DNA from: Lichenicoccus roseus
GTDB lineage: Bacteria > Pseudomonadota > Alphaproteobacteria > Acetobacterales > Acetobacteraceae
Reading direction: 5' to 3'
DNA: 64,000 bases
Assembly (NCBI RefSeq): GCF_005844085.1
Contig: NZ_VCDI01000004.1
Span: 1-64,000, forward strand
Positions 9,350 to 16,856 of this stretch are shown here, in pieces (within the stretch, counting starts at the first letter, position 1; the number at the start of each line of letters is the position of its first letter). The position numbers and the translations under genes were made by a program. Below the pieces are notes generated by a model. It made no database searches and had not been told where the DNA came from. It saw only the letters and a program-made list of their open reading frames with translations.

Positions 9350-9742
9350 ATGCTTGAAGCCACATCAATCTGTGACGGGTTCGTTGATATCGATCTCGAA
9401 AGGCTTGAGACGCTATCCAGCGAAGAGACCGACATGTTGCCGTATGGTGTGGTCGCCCTCGACCAGGAGGGACTGGTCGTCGCATACAACAGAACGGAGG
9501 CCAGACTTGCAGGATTGCCCGCAGCCTCGGTGATCGGCTCGCACTTCTTCCTGAGCATTGCACAGTGCATGAACAACTTCATGGTGGCGCAGCGTTTCGA
9601 GGACGAGAAGGAACTCGATACAGTCATAAACTACATGCTGACCTTCCGGATGCGCCCGACCCCGGTTCGCCTGCGCTTGCTGCAGGGCGCCGCCGCATCA
9701 CGCCGTTGGATCCTCGTCGACCGGAGCATGGTCGGTGGATAG
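9350..9742 (+). CDS. pyp: Photoactive yellow protein homologue (blue-light PAS photoreceptor)
   Basis: 130 residues. It aligns by eye along almost all of Halorhodospira halophila PYP (125 residues). Y46 and E50 (motif AYNRTE) match Tyr42 and Glu46, which hydrogen-bond the p-coumarate phenolate. C73 in HFFLSIAQC matches Cys69, the thioester attachment site. F66-F67 match Phe62-Phe63, and FRMRPT matches the Met100 loop. Differences are A54 for Thr50 and L56 for Arg52, which should alter the spectrum or kinetics. GAAGGA lies 7 bases upstream of the ATG. The stop overlaps the GGDEF-EAL gene start by 8 bases, so light is probably coupled to c-di-GMP turnover. The enzymes making and loading p-coumarate are not in this window. 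The first 70 bases are about 47% G+C, unlike the neighbours. Confidence 0.85.
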   Translation: MLEATSICDGFVDIDLERLETLSSEETDMLPYGVVALDQEGLVVAYNRTEARLAGLPAASVIGSHFFLSIAQCMNNFMVAQRFEDEKELDTVINYMLTFRMRPTPVRLRLLQGAAASRRWILVDRSMVGG

Positions 9743-11867
9743 CATCGCAAGCATATCCCTCGCGAGCGAGAACGAGGACCTCCTGAAGTTTATCTACGCC
9801 TGTCCCCTGGGGGTCGCCGAGATTACTGCCGACGGAGCTTTCGGTCTGATCAATCCGCTGGCGATGCAGTTGCTCCTGCCAATCTCGAGGGATTGGTCGG
9901 GCAACCTGTTCCAGATCATGGGGCCATACGCGCCGGAACTCCGCAGCCTGATCGAAGCGTTTCCAGCGGAATACGGCAACGTGTGCGAGAACCACCGGGT
10001 ATTCGTCAGCGAGACCCGCGTGCTGTCCTGCACCCTGGTCAAGCTTGGTGCGGAACGCTGCATCCTGACCATCGCCGACGTGTCCGGACAGGTGGCGCAG
10101 GAGCGATCCCTCGCACGCGCGGAAGGCGCCCGGCACCAGGCGGAGGCCATGCTGGAACTGGCGCACGAACGGGCGCTTGCGGACCGGGAAATGGGTATCC
10201 AGAATGGCCGTCTTAGCGCAGCGCTCGGCAACATGTCACAGGCGCTTTGCATGTTCGACCATGCCGGCAGACTTATCGTGGCGAACAACCGCTTGTCCGA
10301 GATGCTCGCCCTCGATCACGGCGATGTCGCCGCCGGCTCGACCATCGAGGAGATCCTCGCGCATGCGGCGCTGCCGCAGAATGATGTCGAGTCTCTCTCA
10401 TTGGGCCTGCGAGAACTGGTAGCCGTCGGGCAGCCCGGCGGCTGCAGCGTACACCTGCGTGATGACCGTACGCTGGCAGTAAGCTACGTTCCGATCAAGG
10501 GCGACGGCTGGCTGCTGACCCTGGAGGATATATCCGAGCGACGGCTTGCCGAGGCCAAGATCAGCCACATGGCGCACCATGACGCCCTGACCGGCCTGCC
10601 GAACCGCTTGCTGTTCCACGAGCGTCTGCGCGAGGCGGTGGCGCGCAGCCTGCGCGGTGAGACCTCCGCCCTCCTCTGTCTTGACCTCGACGGTTTCAAG
10701 GCAGTCAACGACACCCACGGCCACCCGGTGGGTGATGCCCTGCTGCAGGAAGTCAGCCACCGCCTGAAGCAACAGGTGCGCGCGATCGATACGGTCGCCC
10801 GCCTGGGCGGCGACGAATTTGCCATCGTGCAGTCCGGCCTCGACCAGCCGCAGGACGCGACCGTGCTCGCCAACCGGCTGATCGAGGTGCTGAGCGAGCC
10901 CTACGAGCTTGAAGGCCAGCAGGTCGTCGTCGGAACCAGCGTCGGTATTGCCCTCGTTCCCCGGGATGGACGCGATCCGGACCAGCTCCTGAAGAATGCG
11001 GATACGGCGCTCTACGCTGTGAAGGCGGCCGGACGGGGTAGCTACCGTTTCTTCGAGCAGGGCATGGATGCCACCATGCAGGCCCGGCGGACGCTGGAGA
11101 TCGACCTCCGCAAGGCCATCATCGAGAAGCAGTTCGAGGTCTATTACCAGCCGCTCATGAACATCAAGGCCGGCATCGTGATCGGCTTTGAAGCCCTTCT
11201 GCGCTGGAACCATCCGCAGCGCGGCCTGGTGCCTCCTGGCGACTTCATTCCGCTGGCCGAGGAGACAGGCCTCATCATACCGATCGGCAGGTGGGTACTG
11301 AACCAGGCCTGCAAGGACGCAAGCACGTGGCCCGGCCGGATTGGCGTCGCGGTCAACGTGTCGCCCATCCAGCTTGGCTCCCCGACCCTGGTGGAGGACG
11401 TGTCCGCCGCACTGCAATCTTCAGGACTGGCGTCGGACCGGCTCGAGATCGAGATCACCGAGACCGTCATGCTCGACGACACCGAAGGAACACTCATCAT
11501 CCTCCACAAGCTGCGCGATCTCGGGCTCAGTATCTCAATGGATGATTTCGGTACCGGATATTCCTCGCTCAACTCGCTGCGGAGGTTCCCGTTCAGCAAA
11601 GTCAAGATCGACCGCTCCTTCATCGAGGGCCTCGGAACCGGCCAGGAATGCAATGCGATCGTGACCGCGGTGACGGACCTGTGCGAGACCCTCGGCATGA
11701 TCACGCTGGCCGAGGGCGTCGAGACCGAGGAGCAGTTGCGGCAACTGCAGATTGGCGTCTGCGTCGAAGCCCAGGGCTATCTCTTCAGCAAGGCACGTCC
11801 CGCCGCGGACATTGCGGCGCTCTGCCTTCTCCTGTCGCAGCCGTCGGGGACCGTCGCCGCCCACTGA
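9735..11867 (+). CDS. PAS-PAS-GGDEF-EAL cyclic-di-GMP synthase/phosphodiesterase
   Basis: 710 residues from GTG 9735 (GGAG 8 bases upstream). Two PAS-like domains (about 15-125 and 165-270, with a short helical linker between) precede the GGDEF domain (about 275-435), which has an intact GGDEF at 358-362 and an inhibitory RxxD site (RAID) five residues before it. The EAL domain (about 450-700) keeps E486-A-L, NVSPIQL, EITET and DDFGTGYSS, so both making and breaking c-di-GMP look possible. No membrane segment is seen; it should be cytosolic. Translation is coupled to the PYP homologue through an 8-base overlap. The direct partner relation is inference. A hairpin at 11869-11909 ends the unit. 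Confidence 0.93.
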   Translation: MDSIASISLASENEDLLKFIYACPLGVAEITADGAFGLINPLAMQLLLPISRDWSGNLFQIMGPYAPELRSLIEAFPAEYGNVCENHRVFVSETRVLSCTLVKLGAERCILTIADVSGQVAQERSLARAEGARHQAEAMLELAHERALADREMGIQNGRLSAALGNMSQALCMFDHAGRLIVANNRLSEMLALDHGDVAAGSTIEEILAHAALPQNDVESLSLGLRELVAVGQPGGCSVHLRDDRTLAVSYVPIKGDGWLLTLEDISERRLAEAKISHMAHHDALTGLPNRLLFHERLREAVARSLRGETSALLCLDLDGFKAVNDTHGHPVGDALLQEVSHRLKQQVRAIDTVARLGGDEFAIVQSGLDQPQDATVLANRLIEVLSEPYELEGQQVVVGTSVGIALVPRDGRDPDQLLKNADTALYAVKAAGRGSYRFFEQGMDATMQARRTLEIDLRKAIIEKQFEVYYQPLMNIKAGIVIGFEALLRWNHPQRGLVPPGDFIPLAEETGLIIPIGRWVLNQACKDASTWPGRIGVAVNVSPIQLGSPTLVEDVSAALQSSGLASDRLEIEITETVMLDDTEGTLIILHKLRDLGLSISMDDFGTGYSSLNSLRRFPFSKVKIDRSFIEGLGTGQECNAIVTAVTDLCETLGMITLAEGVETEEQLRQLQIGVCVEAQGYLFSKARPAADIAALCLLLSQPSGTVAAH

Positions 11868-11868
11868 C

Positions 11869-11909
11869 CTCTGGAGCGTGCTCTGCGCCCTGAGGGCGGC
11901 ACACCAGAG
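11869..11909. terminator. Compound hairpin between GGDEF-EAL gene and tRNA
   Basis: CTCTGG (11869-11874) pairs with CCAGAG (11904-11909). Inside, GTGC pairs with GCAC and CGCCC-TGA-GGGCG forms the tip. It begins one base after the stop of the forward gene and lies 40 bases past the 3' end of the minus-strand tRNA, so it could end both transcripts. There is no U-tract. Confidence 0.4.
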
Positions 11910-11948
11910 CGAAAGCGCCATCCAAGTCGCTGTGATCATGGAATTTGG

Positions 11949-12025
11949 TGGCGGACCCGAAAGGATTCGAACCTTCGACCTTCGCCTTCGGAGGGCGACG
12001 CTCTATCCAGCTGAGCTACGGGTCC
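11949..12025 (-). tRNA. tRNA-Arg (anticodon CCG)
   Basis: 77 bases read on the minus strand, CCA encoded. The acceptor stem is GGACCCG/CGGGTCC with discriminator G; the D arm is GCTC...GAGC; the anticodon stem TCGCC/GGCGA encloses CTCCGAA, giving anticodon CCG (reads CGG, arginine); the T arm is GAAGG-TTCGAAT-CCTTT. All four arms pair, allowing one G-T pair. It is a single-copy tRNA with no neighbouring tRNA and no duplicated 3' end visible nearby, so no integrated element is suggested. Confidence 0.95.
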
Positions 12026-12066
12026 CGCCCGGGTTGCATAGCCCGGCGAGCCCGCCCTGCCAAGTC

Positions 12067-13170
12067 TCAGCCGCCGCCGGCGAGGCCGTCCAGCCCGGCC
12101 GGGAGCAACAGCGGCACCCGGGTCTCCCAGCCGGCGCCGGCGGTCCAGGCCGCCGCTGCGACATCCGCCCCCGAGGGCAGCGCGCGATCGGGATCCTGGA
12201 TCCAGGACACCACGTCCCCGATCACCGAGGCACGGCCCATGTCACGCATCAGCAGGTGGTAGCCGCGCGGGTAGTAGGCCCGTCGCACCAAGGCCGGCAG
12301 CCGGCGCCAGGTGGCGGCCATGGCGGCGGCCGGGACCAGATCGTCATGCGCGCCGTAGGCGATCAGCACCCTGCCCCGCACGCTCGACGCATCCCCCGCC
12401 GCCTGCGTCATCAACTGCACCAGGCCCCGCAAGGCCGTGGTCCGGCTGCCCACCAGGGTGAGCGGGTCGTAGGAGAGCCGGTAGAGGGCAGCGAGGTTGT
12501 CGCTCGCCACCACATGCAACGAGACCTCGCGGCCGGTCAGGCTCCAGTCCGGGGTAAAGGTGGAAGCGGCCCAGAGCGAGGCGGTCAGCAGCGGGCTCAT
12601 CTGCGTGCTGCTCCACACTGCAGGCGCCAGCAGGACGACGCCGGCAAACACCGGATGGTCGGACCGCGCAGCCAGGCACAGCGCCACCGCACCGCCCATG
12701 CTCTCGCCCATCACATAGAGCGGCAGGCCCGGCTCGGCGACGGCAGCCAAGCGCGCCATCTGCGCGGCGTCGTCGACCAGCCGGTCGGTGCCGGGCCATC
12801 GCCCACGCCCGGGCGCCGCACCGAAGCCGCGCTGGTCCGGCGCGAATACCGCGATACCCTGCCCCGCCAGCGCCGGACCAGCCAGCTCCCAGGCGTCCCG
12901 GCTGTCGTTGAAGCCGTGCAGGGCGAGCACCACGGCGCGCGTGCGACCCGGGGGCGGTAGCCACGCCCGCACCGGCATGCGTGCGCCATCGGTCAGCGTC
13001 CAGGTTAGATCGGGCGGCACCAGCCGGCGATCGGCGGCGTGCGCGCGCCATGCGACGAGGTGGGCGGCATCGGTCCTGGAGGGGCCGCCGGCGCAGGCCG
13101 CCAGCAGCGGCAGGGCGAGCAGCAGGCGAGACAGCCGGACGACTGGCGGGAGACGGAGGTTTATGCGCAC
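12067..13170 (-). CDS. Lipoprotein alpha/beta hydrolase (monoacylglycerol-lipase-like)
   Basis: 367 residues from GTG 13170 (AGGA 6-7 bases upstream; the frame stays open to 13239). A signal with lipobox LLAAC (Cys at about residue 25) predicts a membrane-anchored lipoprotein. The hydrolase fold shows the oxyanion HGFNDSRDAW, the nucleophile elbow GESMGG, a late Asp (YGAHDDLVP) and a final His (RGYHLLMR). The closest family in wording is lysophospholipase/monoglyceride lipase (serine aminopeptidase S33-like). The substrate is probably a lysophospholipid or acylglycerol, not proven. It diverges from the zinc-finger/polA unit with about 50 bases between the starts. Confidence 0.82.
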   Translation of the reverse strand: MRINLRLPPVVRLSRLLLALPLLAACAGGPSRTDAAHLVAWRAHAADRRLVPPDLTWTLTDGARMPVRAWLPPPGRTRAVVLALHGFNDSRDAWELAGPALAGQGIAVFAPDQRGFGAAPGRGRWPGTDRLVDDAAQMARLAAVAEPGLPLYVMGESMGGAVALCLAARSDHPVFAGVVLLAPAVWSSTQMSPLLTASLWAASTFTPDWSLTGREVSLHVVASDNLAALYRLSYDPLTLVGSRTTALRGLVQLMTQAAGDASSVRGRVLIAYGAHDDLVPAAAMAATWRRLPALVRRAYYPRGYHLLMRDMGRASVIGDVVSWIQDPDRALPSGADVAAAAWTAGAGWETRVPLLLPAGLDGLAGGG

Positions 13171-13223
13171 GGTCTTCCTGCGTATCATCGCCCGATCATA
13201 CCGGCCACAGACGAGGCGCATCC

Positions 13224-13439
13224 ATGCCGTTCGGCGCATCTACCCCTACCCCGCAGCTCGGCGAGATCGAGACCATCGTCGTCGACAGCCGGGTGGTGGC
13301 CTGCGACGGCGGCGACGGGCCGCTTGGCCATCCGCGCGTCTGGCTGCGCATCGTCGAGAGCCAGACCTTCTGCCCGTACTGCTCGCGGGTCTACGTCCTC
13401 GACCAGAACGCGGCCGACGCCGGCGATACCGGCCACTGA
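13224..13439 (+). CDS. Small zinc-finger protein (zf-CHCC, NDUFS6-like)
   Basis: 71 residues. It carries the CHCC zinc-finger pattern: CDGGDGPLGHP supplies Cys and His, and FCPYCSRVY supplies the last two Cys. Bacterial members resemble the C-terminal domain of the complex I subunit NDUFS6 and are typically encoded as lone 60-80 residue proteins in alphaproteobacteria. Their exact role is unsettled; a link to respiratory complex I or iron-sulfur assembly is plausible. GAGG lies 7-8 bases upstream of the ATG. It is followed after 22 bases by polA on the same strand and may share its promoter. Confidence 0.85.
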   Translation: MPFGASTPTPQLGEIETIVVDSRVVACDGGDGPLGHPRVWLRIVESQTFCPYCSRVYVLDQNAADAGDTGH

Positions 13440-13461
13440 TCCGCCTGTGCCGGAGCCTGAA

Positions 13462-16251
13462 GTGACGGAAATTATCGAGATCGAGGCGGAAATCGCGCCC
13501 GACACGCTCGCGGACGCGCATCTCGTCCTGATCGACGGCTCCGGCTTCATCTTCCGCGCCTTCCACGCGCTGCCGCCGATGAACCGTGCCGACGGCACCC
13601 CGGTGAACGCGGTGTACGGCTTCACCAACATGCTGGCGCGCTTCCTGCGCGACCATGTCGGCAGCCATCTCGCGGTCATCTTCGATGCCGGCCGCCTCAC
13701 CTTCCGCAATGAGCTGTACGGCGACTACAAGGCGCACCGTCCGGAGCCGCCGCCCGAGCTGATCCCGCAATTCGCCCTGGTACGCGACGCCACCGCCGCG
13801 TTCGGCATCCCCGCCATCGAGCTTGCCGGCTGGGAAGCCGACGACCTGATCGCCGCCTATGCGAAGGCGATGGTGGAGGCCGGCGGCCGCTGCACCATCG
13901 TCTCGTCCGACAAGGACCTGATGCAGCTGATCCGGCCCGGTGTCGACATGCTGGACCCGATCAAGCAGAAGCCGATCGGCGAGGCCGAGGTGCGTGACCG
14001 CTTCGGGGTCGGTCCGGACAAGGTGATCGAGGTGCAGGCGCTGATGGGCGACAGCGTCGACAACGTCCCCGGCGTGCCGGGCATCGGGCCGAAGATCGCG
14101 AGCACCCTGGTGGCCGAGTTCGGCGACCTCGAGGCCATCCTCGCGGCGGCGCCGTCGATGAAGCCGTCCAAGCGGCGCGACATGCTAATCGAACATGCCG
14201 AGGCCGCTCGCATCTCCCGCCGGCTGGTGATCCTGCGCGACGACGCGCCGCTGCCATTGCCGATACGCGAGCTCGGTTTCGCGCAGCCCGATCCGCCGCG
14301 CCTCGCCACCTGGCTGGACGGCATGGGCTTCCGCTCGATCAGCCAGCGCCTCGGGGTGGATGGCCAAGCAGTTCCCGCGGCACCGGCGGGGACACCCGCC
14401 GTCCCCGTCGCCGCCGGCTCGGAGAGCGTGCCGTTCGCCGGCTACGAGACCGTCACCGATCTCGCGGTGCTGCAGGCCTGGATCGCCGAGGCGCAGGCCG
14501 CCGGGGTGTGCGCCATCGACACCGAGACCGACGGGCTGGATCCGATGCGCGCCAACCTGGTCGGCTTTTCCCTCGCATCGACACCAGGACGCGCCTGCTA
14601 CGTGCCCTTGCTGCATGACGGCGACCTGGAGAATCCGGTCGGCGCGCAGATCGAGAGCAGGGCTGCGATCGAGGCGCTGGCCCCGCTGCTGACCGATCCC
14701 GGCACGCTGAAGGTGCTGCAGAACGCCAAGTTCGACCTGCTGGTGCTGGAGCACGCCGGCGCCCCGCGTGCGAGCCCGATCGACGACACCATGCTGATCT
14801 CCTACGCGATGGAGGCCGGCAGCCACGGGCACGGCATGGACGAGCTGTCCGCGCGGCATCTCGGACATACTCCGGTCACCTACGACCAGGTCACCGGCAC
14901 CGGCCGCAACCGCATCCCATTTGCCCGCGTGGATCTCAAGCGTGCCACCGACTACGCCGCAGAGGATGCCGACGTCACCCTGCGGCTGTGGCGCACGCTG
15001 CGGCCCTTGCTGCGCCCGAACAGATCGCTCGCCCTCTACGAGCAGCTCGAGCGGCCGCTGATACGCATCCTGGCCGACATGGAGCAGGCCGGCATCAGCG
15101 TCGATGCGGTCGAGTTGCGCCGGCTGTCGGAGGATTTCTCGCAGCGCATGGCGGTGATGGAGACCGAGATCCACCGCCTCGCCGGCCGCAGCTTCAACCT
15201 CGGCAGCGCCAAGCAGCTCGGCGAGATCCTGTTCGATGAGATGTCGCTGCCCGGTGGCAAGCGGATGAAGACCGGTGCCTGGGGTACCGACAGCTCGGTG
15301 CTGCAGGCGCTCGCCGAGCAAGGCCACGACCTGCCGGCGCGCATCCTGGAATGGCGCCAGCTCGCCAAGCTGAAATCCACCTACGCCGATGCGCTGGTCG
15401 AGGAGATCAATCCGACCACCCAGCGCGTGCACACCTCGTTCCAGATGGCGATCACCTCGACCGGGCGTCTCTCGTCGAACGAACCCAACCTGCAGAACAT
15501 CCCGATCCGCACCGAGGAGGGCGGCCGCATCCGCCGCGCCTTCATCGCTGCCCCCGACCACGTGCTGGTCTCTGCGGATTATTCGCAGATCGAGCTGCGC
15601 CTGCTGGCCCATGTCGCCGGCATCCCGGCGCTGAAGGAGGCGTTTGCCGAGGGCCAGGACATCCATGCGCGTACCGCCAGCGAGGTGTTCGGGGTTCCGA
15701 TGCAAGGCATGGACTCCGCCACCCGCCGCCGCGCCAAGGCGATCAATTTCGGCATCATCTACGGCATCAGCGCCTTCGGACTGGGCCGCCAGCTTGGCAT
15801 CCCGCCGGGCGAGGCGCGCAGCTATATCGACGCCTATTTCGCGCGCTACCCGGGCATACGCGACTTCATGGAAAGCACGCGCGAGGAAGCCCGCCTGCAC
15901 GGCTACGTGCTGACCCCGTTCGGGCGGCGCTGCTGGATCCCCGGGATCGCAGAAAAGAACCCCGCCCGACGGGGATATGCCGAGCGACAGGCCAGCAACG
16001 CGCCCCTGCAGGGCGGTGCCGCCGACATCATCAAGCGCGCGATGGTGCGGCTGCCGGCGGCGCTGGCCGAGGCGGGGCTCGCCGCACGGCTGCTGCTGCA
16101 GGTGCATGACGAATTGCTGTTCGAGGCGCCGGAGAGCGAGGCCGAAGCGCTGCAGGCGCTCGCCAAGCGGGTGATGGAGGGCGCCGCCAGCCTGTCGGTG
16201 CCGCTGGTGGTGGAGACCGGGCACGGCCATAGCTGGGGCGACGCGCATTGA
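13462..16251 (+). CDS. polA: DNA polymerase I
   Basis: 929 residues, full-length type with all three activities. The 5'-3' exonuclease (about 20-300) starts LVLIDGSGFIFRAF and has the helix-hairpin-helix PGVPGIGPK. The 3'-5' exonuclease (about 330-520) keeps the metal-binding DTETDG at about 351. The polymerase has motif A DYSQIELR (Asp706), motif B RRRAKAINFGIIYG (about 756) and motif C VHDELLF (Asp883). It fills gaps in repair and removes RNA primers. GTG 13462 has GGAG 6 bases upstream; GTG 13447 is an alternative. Its stop overlaps the next gene's TTG, placing polA at the head of a run of co-directional genes reaching 24164. Confidence 0.96.
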   Translation: MTEIIEIEAEIAPDTLADAHLVLIDGSGFIFRAFHALPPMNRADGTPVNAVYGFTNMLARFLRDHVGSHLAVIFDAGRLTFRNELYGDYKAHRPEPPPELIPQFALVRDATAAFGIPAIELAGWEADDLIAAYAKAMVEAGGRCTIVSSDKDLMQLIRPGVDMLDPIKQKPIGEAEVRDRFGVGPDKVIEVQALMGDSVDNVPGVPGIGPKIASTLVAEFGDLEAILAAAPSMKPSKRRDMLIEHAEAARISRRLVILRDDAPLPLPIRELGFAQPDPPRLATWLDGMGFRSISQRLGVDGQAVPAAPAGTPAVPVAAGSESVPFAGYETVTDLAVLQAWIAEAQAAGVCAIDTETDGLDPMRANLVGFSLASTPGRACYVPLLHDGDLENPVGAQIESRAAIEALAPLLTDPGTLKVLQNAKFDLLVLEHAGAPRASPIDDTMLISYAMEAGSHGHGMDELSARHLGHTPVTYDQVTGTGRNRIPFARVDLKRATDYAAEDADVTLRLWRTLRPLLRPNRSLALYEQLERPLIRILADMEQAGISVDAVELRRLSEDFSQRMAVMETEIHRLAGRSFNLGSAKQLGEILFDEMSLPGGKRMKTGAWGTDSSVLQALAEQGHDLPARILEWRQLAKLKSTYADALVEEINPTTQRVHTSFQMAITSTGRLSSNEPNLQNIPIRTEEGGRIRRAFIAAPDHVLVSADYSQIELRLLAHVAGIPALKEAFAEGQDIHARTASEVFGVPMQGMDSATRRRAKAINFGIIYGISAFGLGRQLGIPPGEARSYIDAYFARYPGIRDFMESTREEARLHGYVLTPFGRRCWIPGIAEKNPARRGYAERQASNAPLQGGAADIIKRAMVRLPAALAEAGLAARLLLQVHDELLFEAPESEAEALQALAKRVMEGAASLSVPLVVETGHGHSWGDAH

Positions 16252-16856
16252 ACCGTGCCGCCGCTTCCCTTGCCGGTATCGGCGCCGCGTTGCTTCTGGC
16301 AATGGGCGGCCTGGCGCTGGTCGATCCCTCGACCATCCTGCATCCGTTCGGCGCACCATCGGGCGACAGCGCCCCTCCGGCACTGGGCGGCCCGTTCAAC
16401 CTCACCGCTCCGGACGGGCGCTCGGTCAGCGATGCGGATTTCCACGGCAAGTGGATGCTGGTCTATTTCGGCTACACGCACTGTCCGGACGCCTGCCCCA
16501 CCGCACTCAACAATATCGCCAACGCCCTCGACCTGATGAAGGCGAAAAGGGCGGACATCGCGCCGGTGTTCATCACCGTCGACCCCGCGCGCGACACGCC
16601 GGCGGCGATGGGCCGATATACCGGCCTGTTCGACCGGCAGATCGTCGGCCTGACCGGAACGCCGGCGCAGATCGAGGCCGCCGAACGCGAGTATCGCGTC
16701 TACGCCGCGCGGCACGACGAGAAGACCGGCGGCTACTCGATGGACCACAGCTCGATCCTCTACGTGATGGACAAGACCGGACGGTTCCGGGAATTCATCG
16801 ACGGGGCGGCCAGTCCACAGGATATCGCGGCCAGGCTGCGAACGCTGGACAGCTAG
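16248..16856 (+). CDS. SCO1/SenC-family copper chaperone
   Basis: 202 residues with an N-terminal membrane anchor (about 6-25) and a thioredoxin-like fold facing the periplasm. The copper site is complete: C79 and C83 in HCPDACP, and H167 in SMDHSS. Family members deliver copper to the CuA site of cytochrome c oxidase or act as thiol-disulfide reductases. The start is TTG 16248, sharing bases with the polA stop (TTGA); no in-frame ATG occurs before the anchor's end. No oxidase gene lies nearby, so the target oxidase is elsewhere. Confidence 0.88.
   Translation: MNRAAASLAGIGAALLLAMGGLALVDPSTILHPFGAPSGDSAPPALGGPFNLTAPDGRSVSDADFHGKWMLVYFGYTHCPDACPTALNNIANALDLMKAKRADIAPVFITVDPARDTPAAMGRYTGLFDRQIVGLTGTPAQIEAAEREYRVYAARHDEKTGGYSMDHSSILYVMDKTGRFREFIDGAASPQDIAARLRTLDS

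Noticed and set aside
11949-12025. tRNA-Arg as an attachment site of an integrated element
   Set aside because: No integrase lies nearby, no repeat of the tRNA 3' end was noticed, and the flanking genes are ordinary chromosomal genes.
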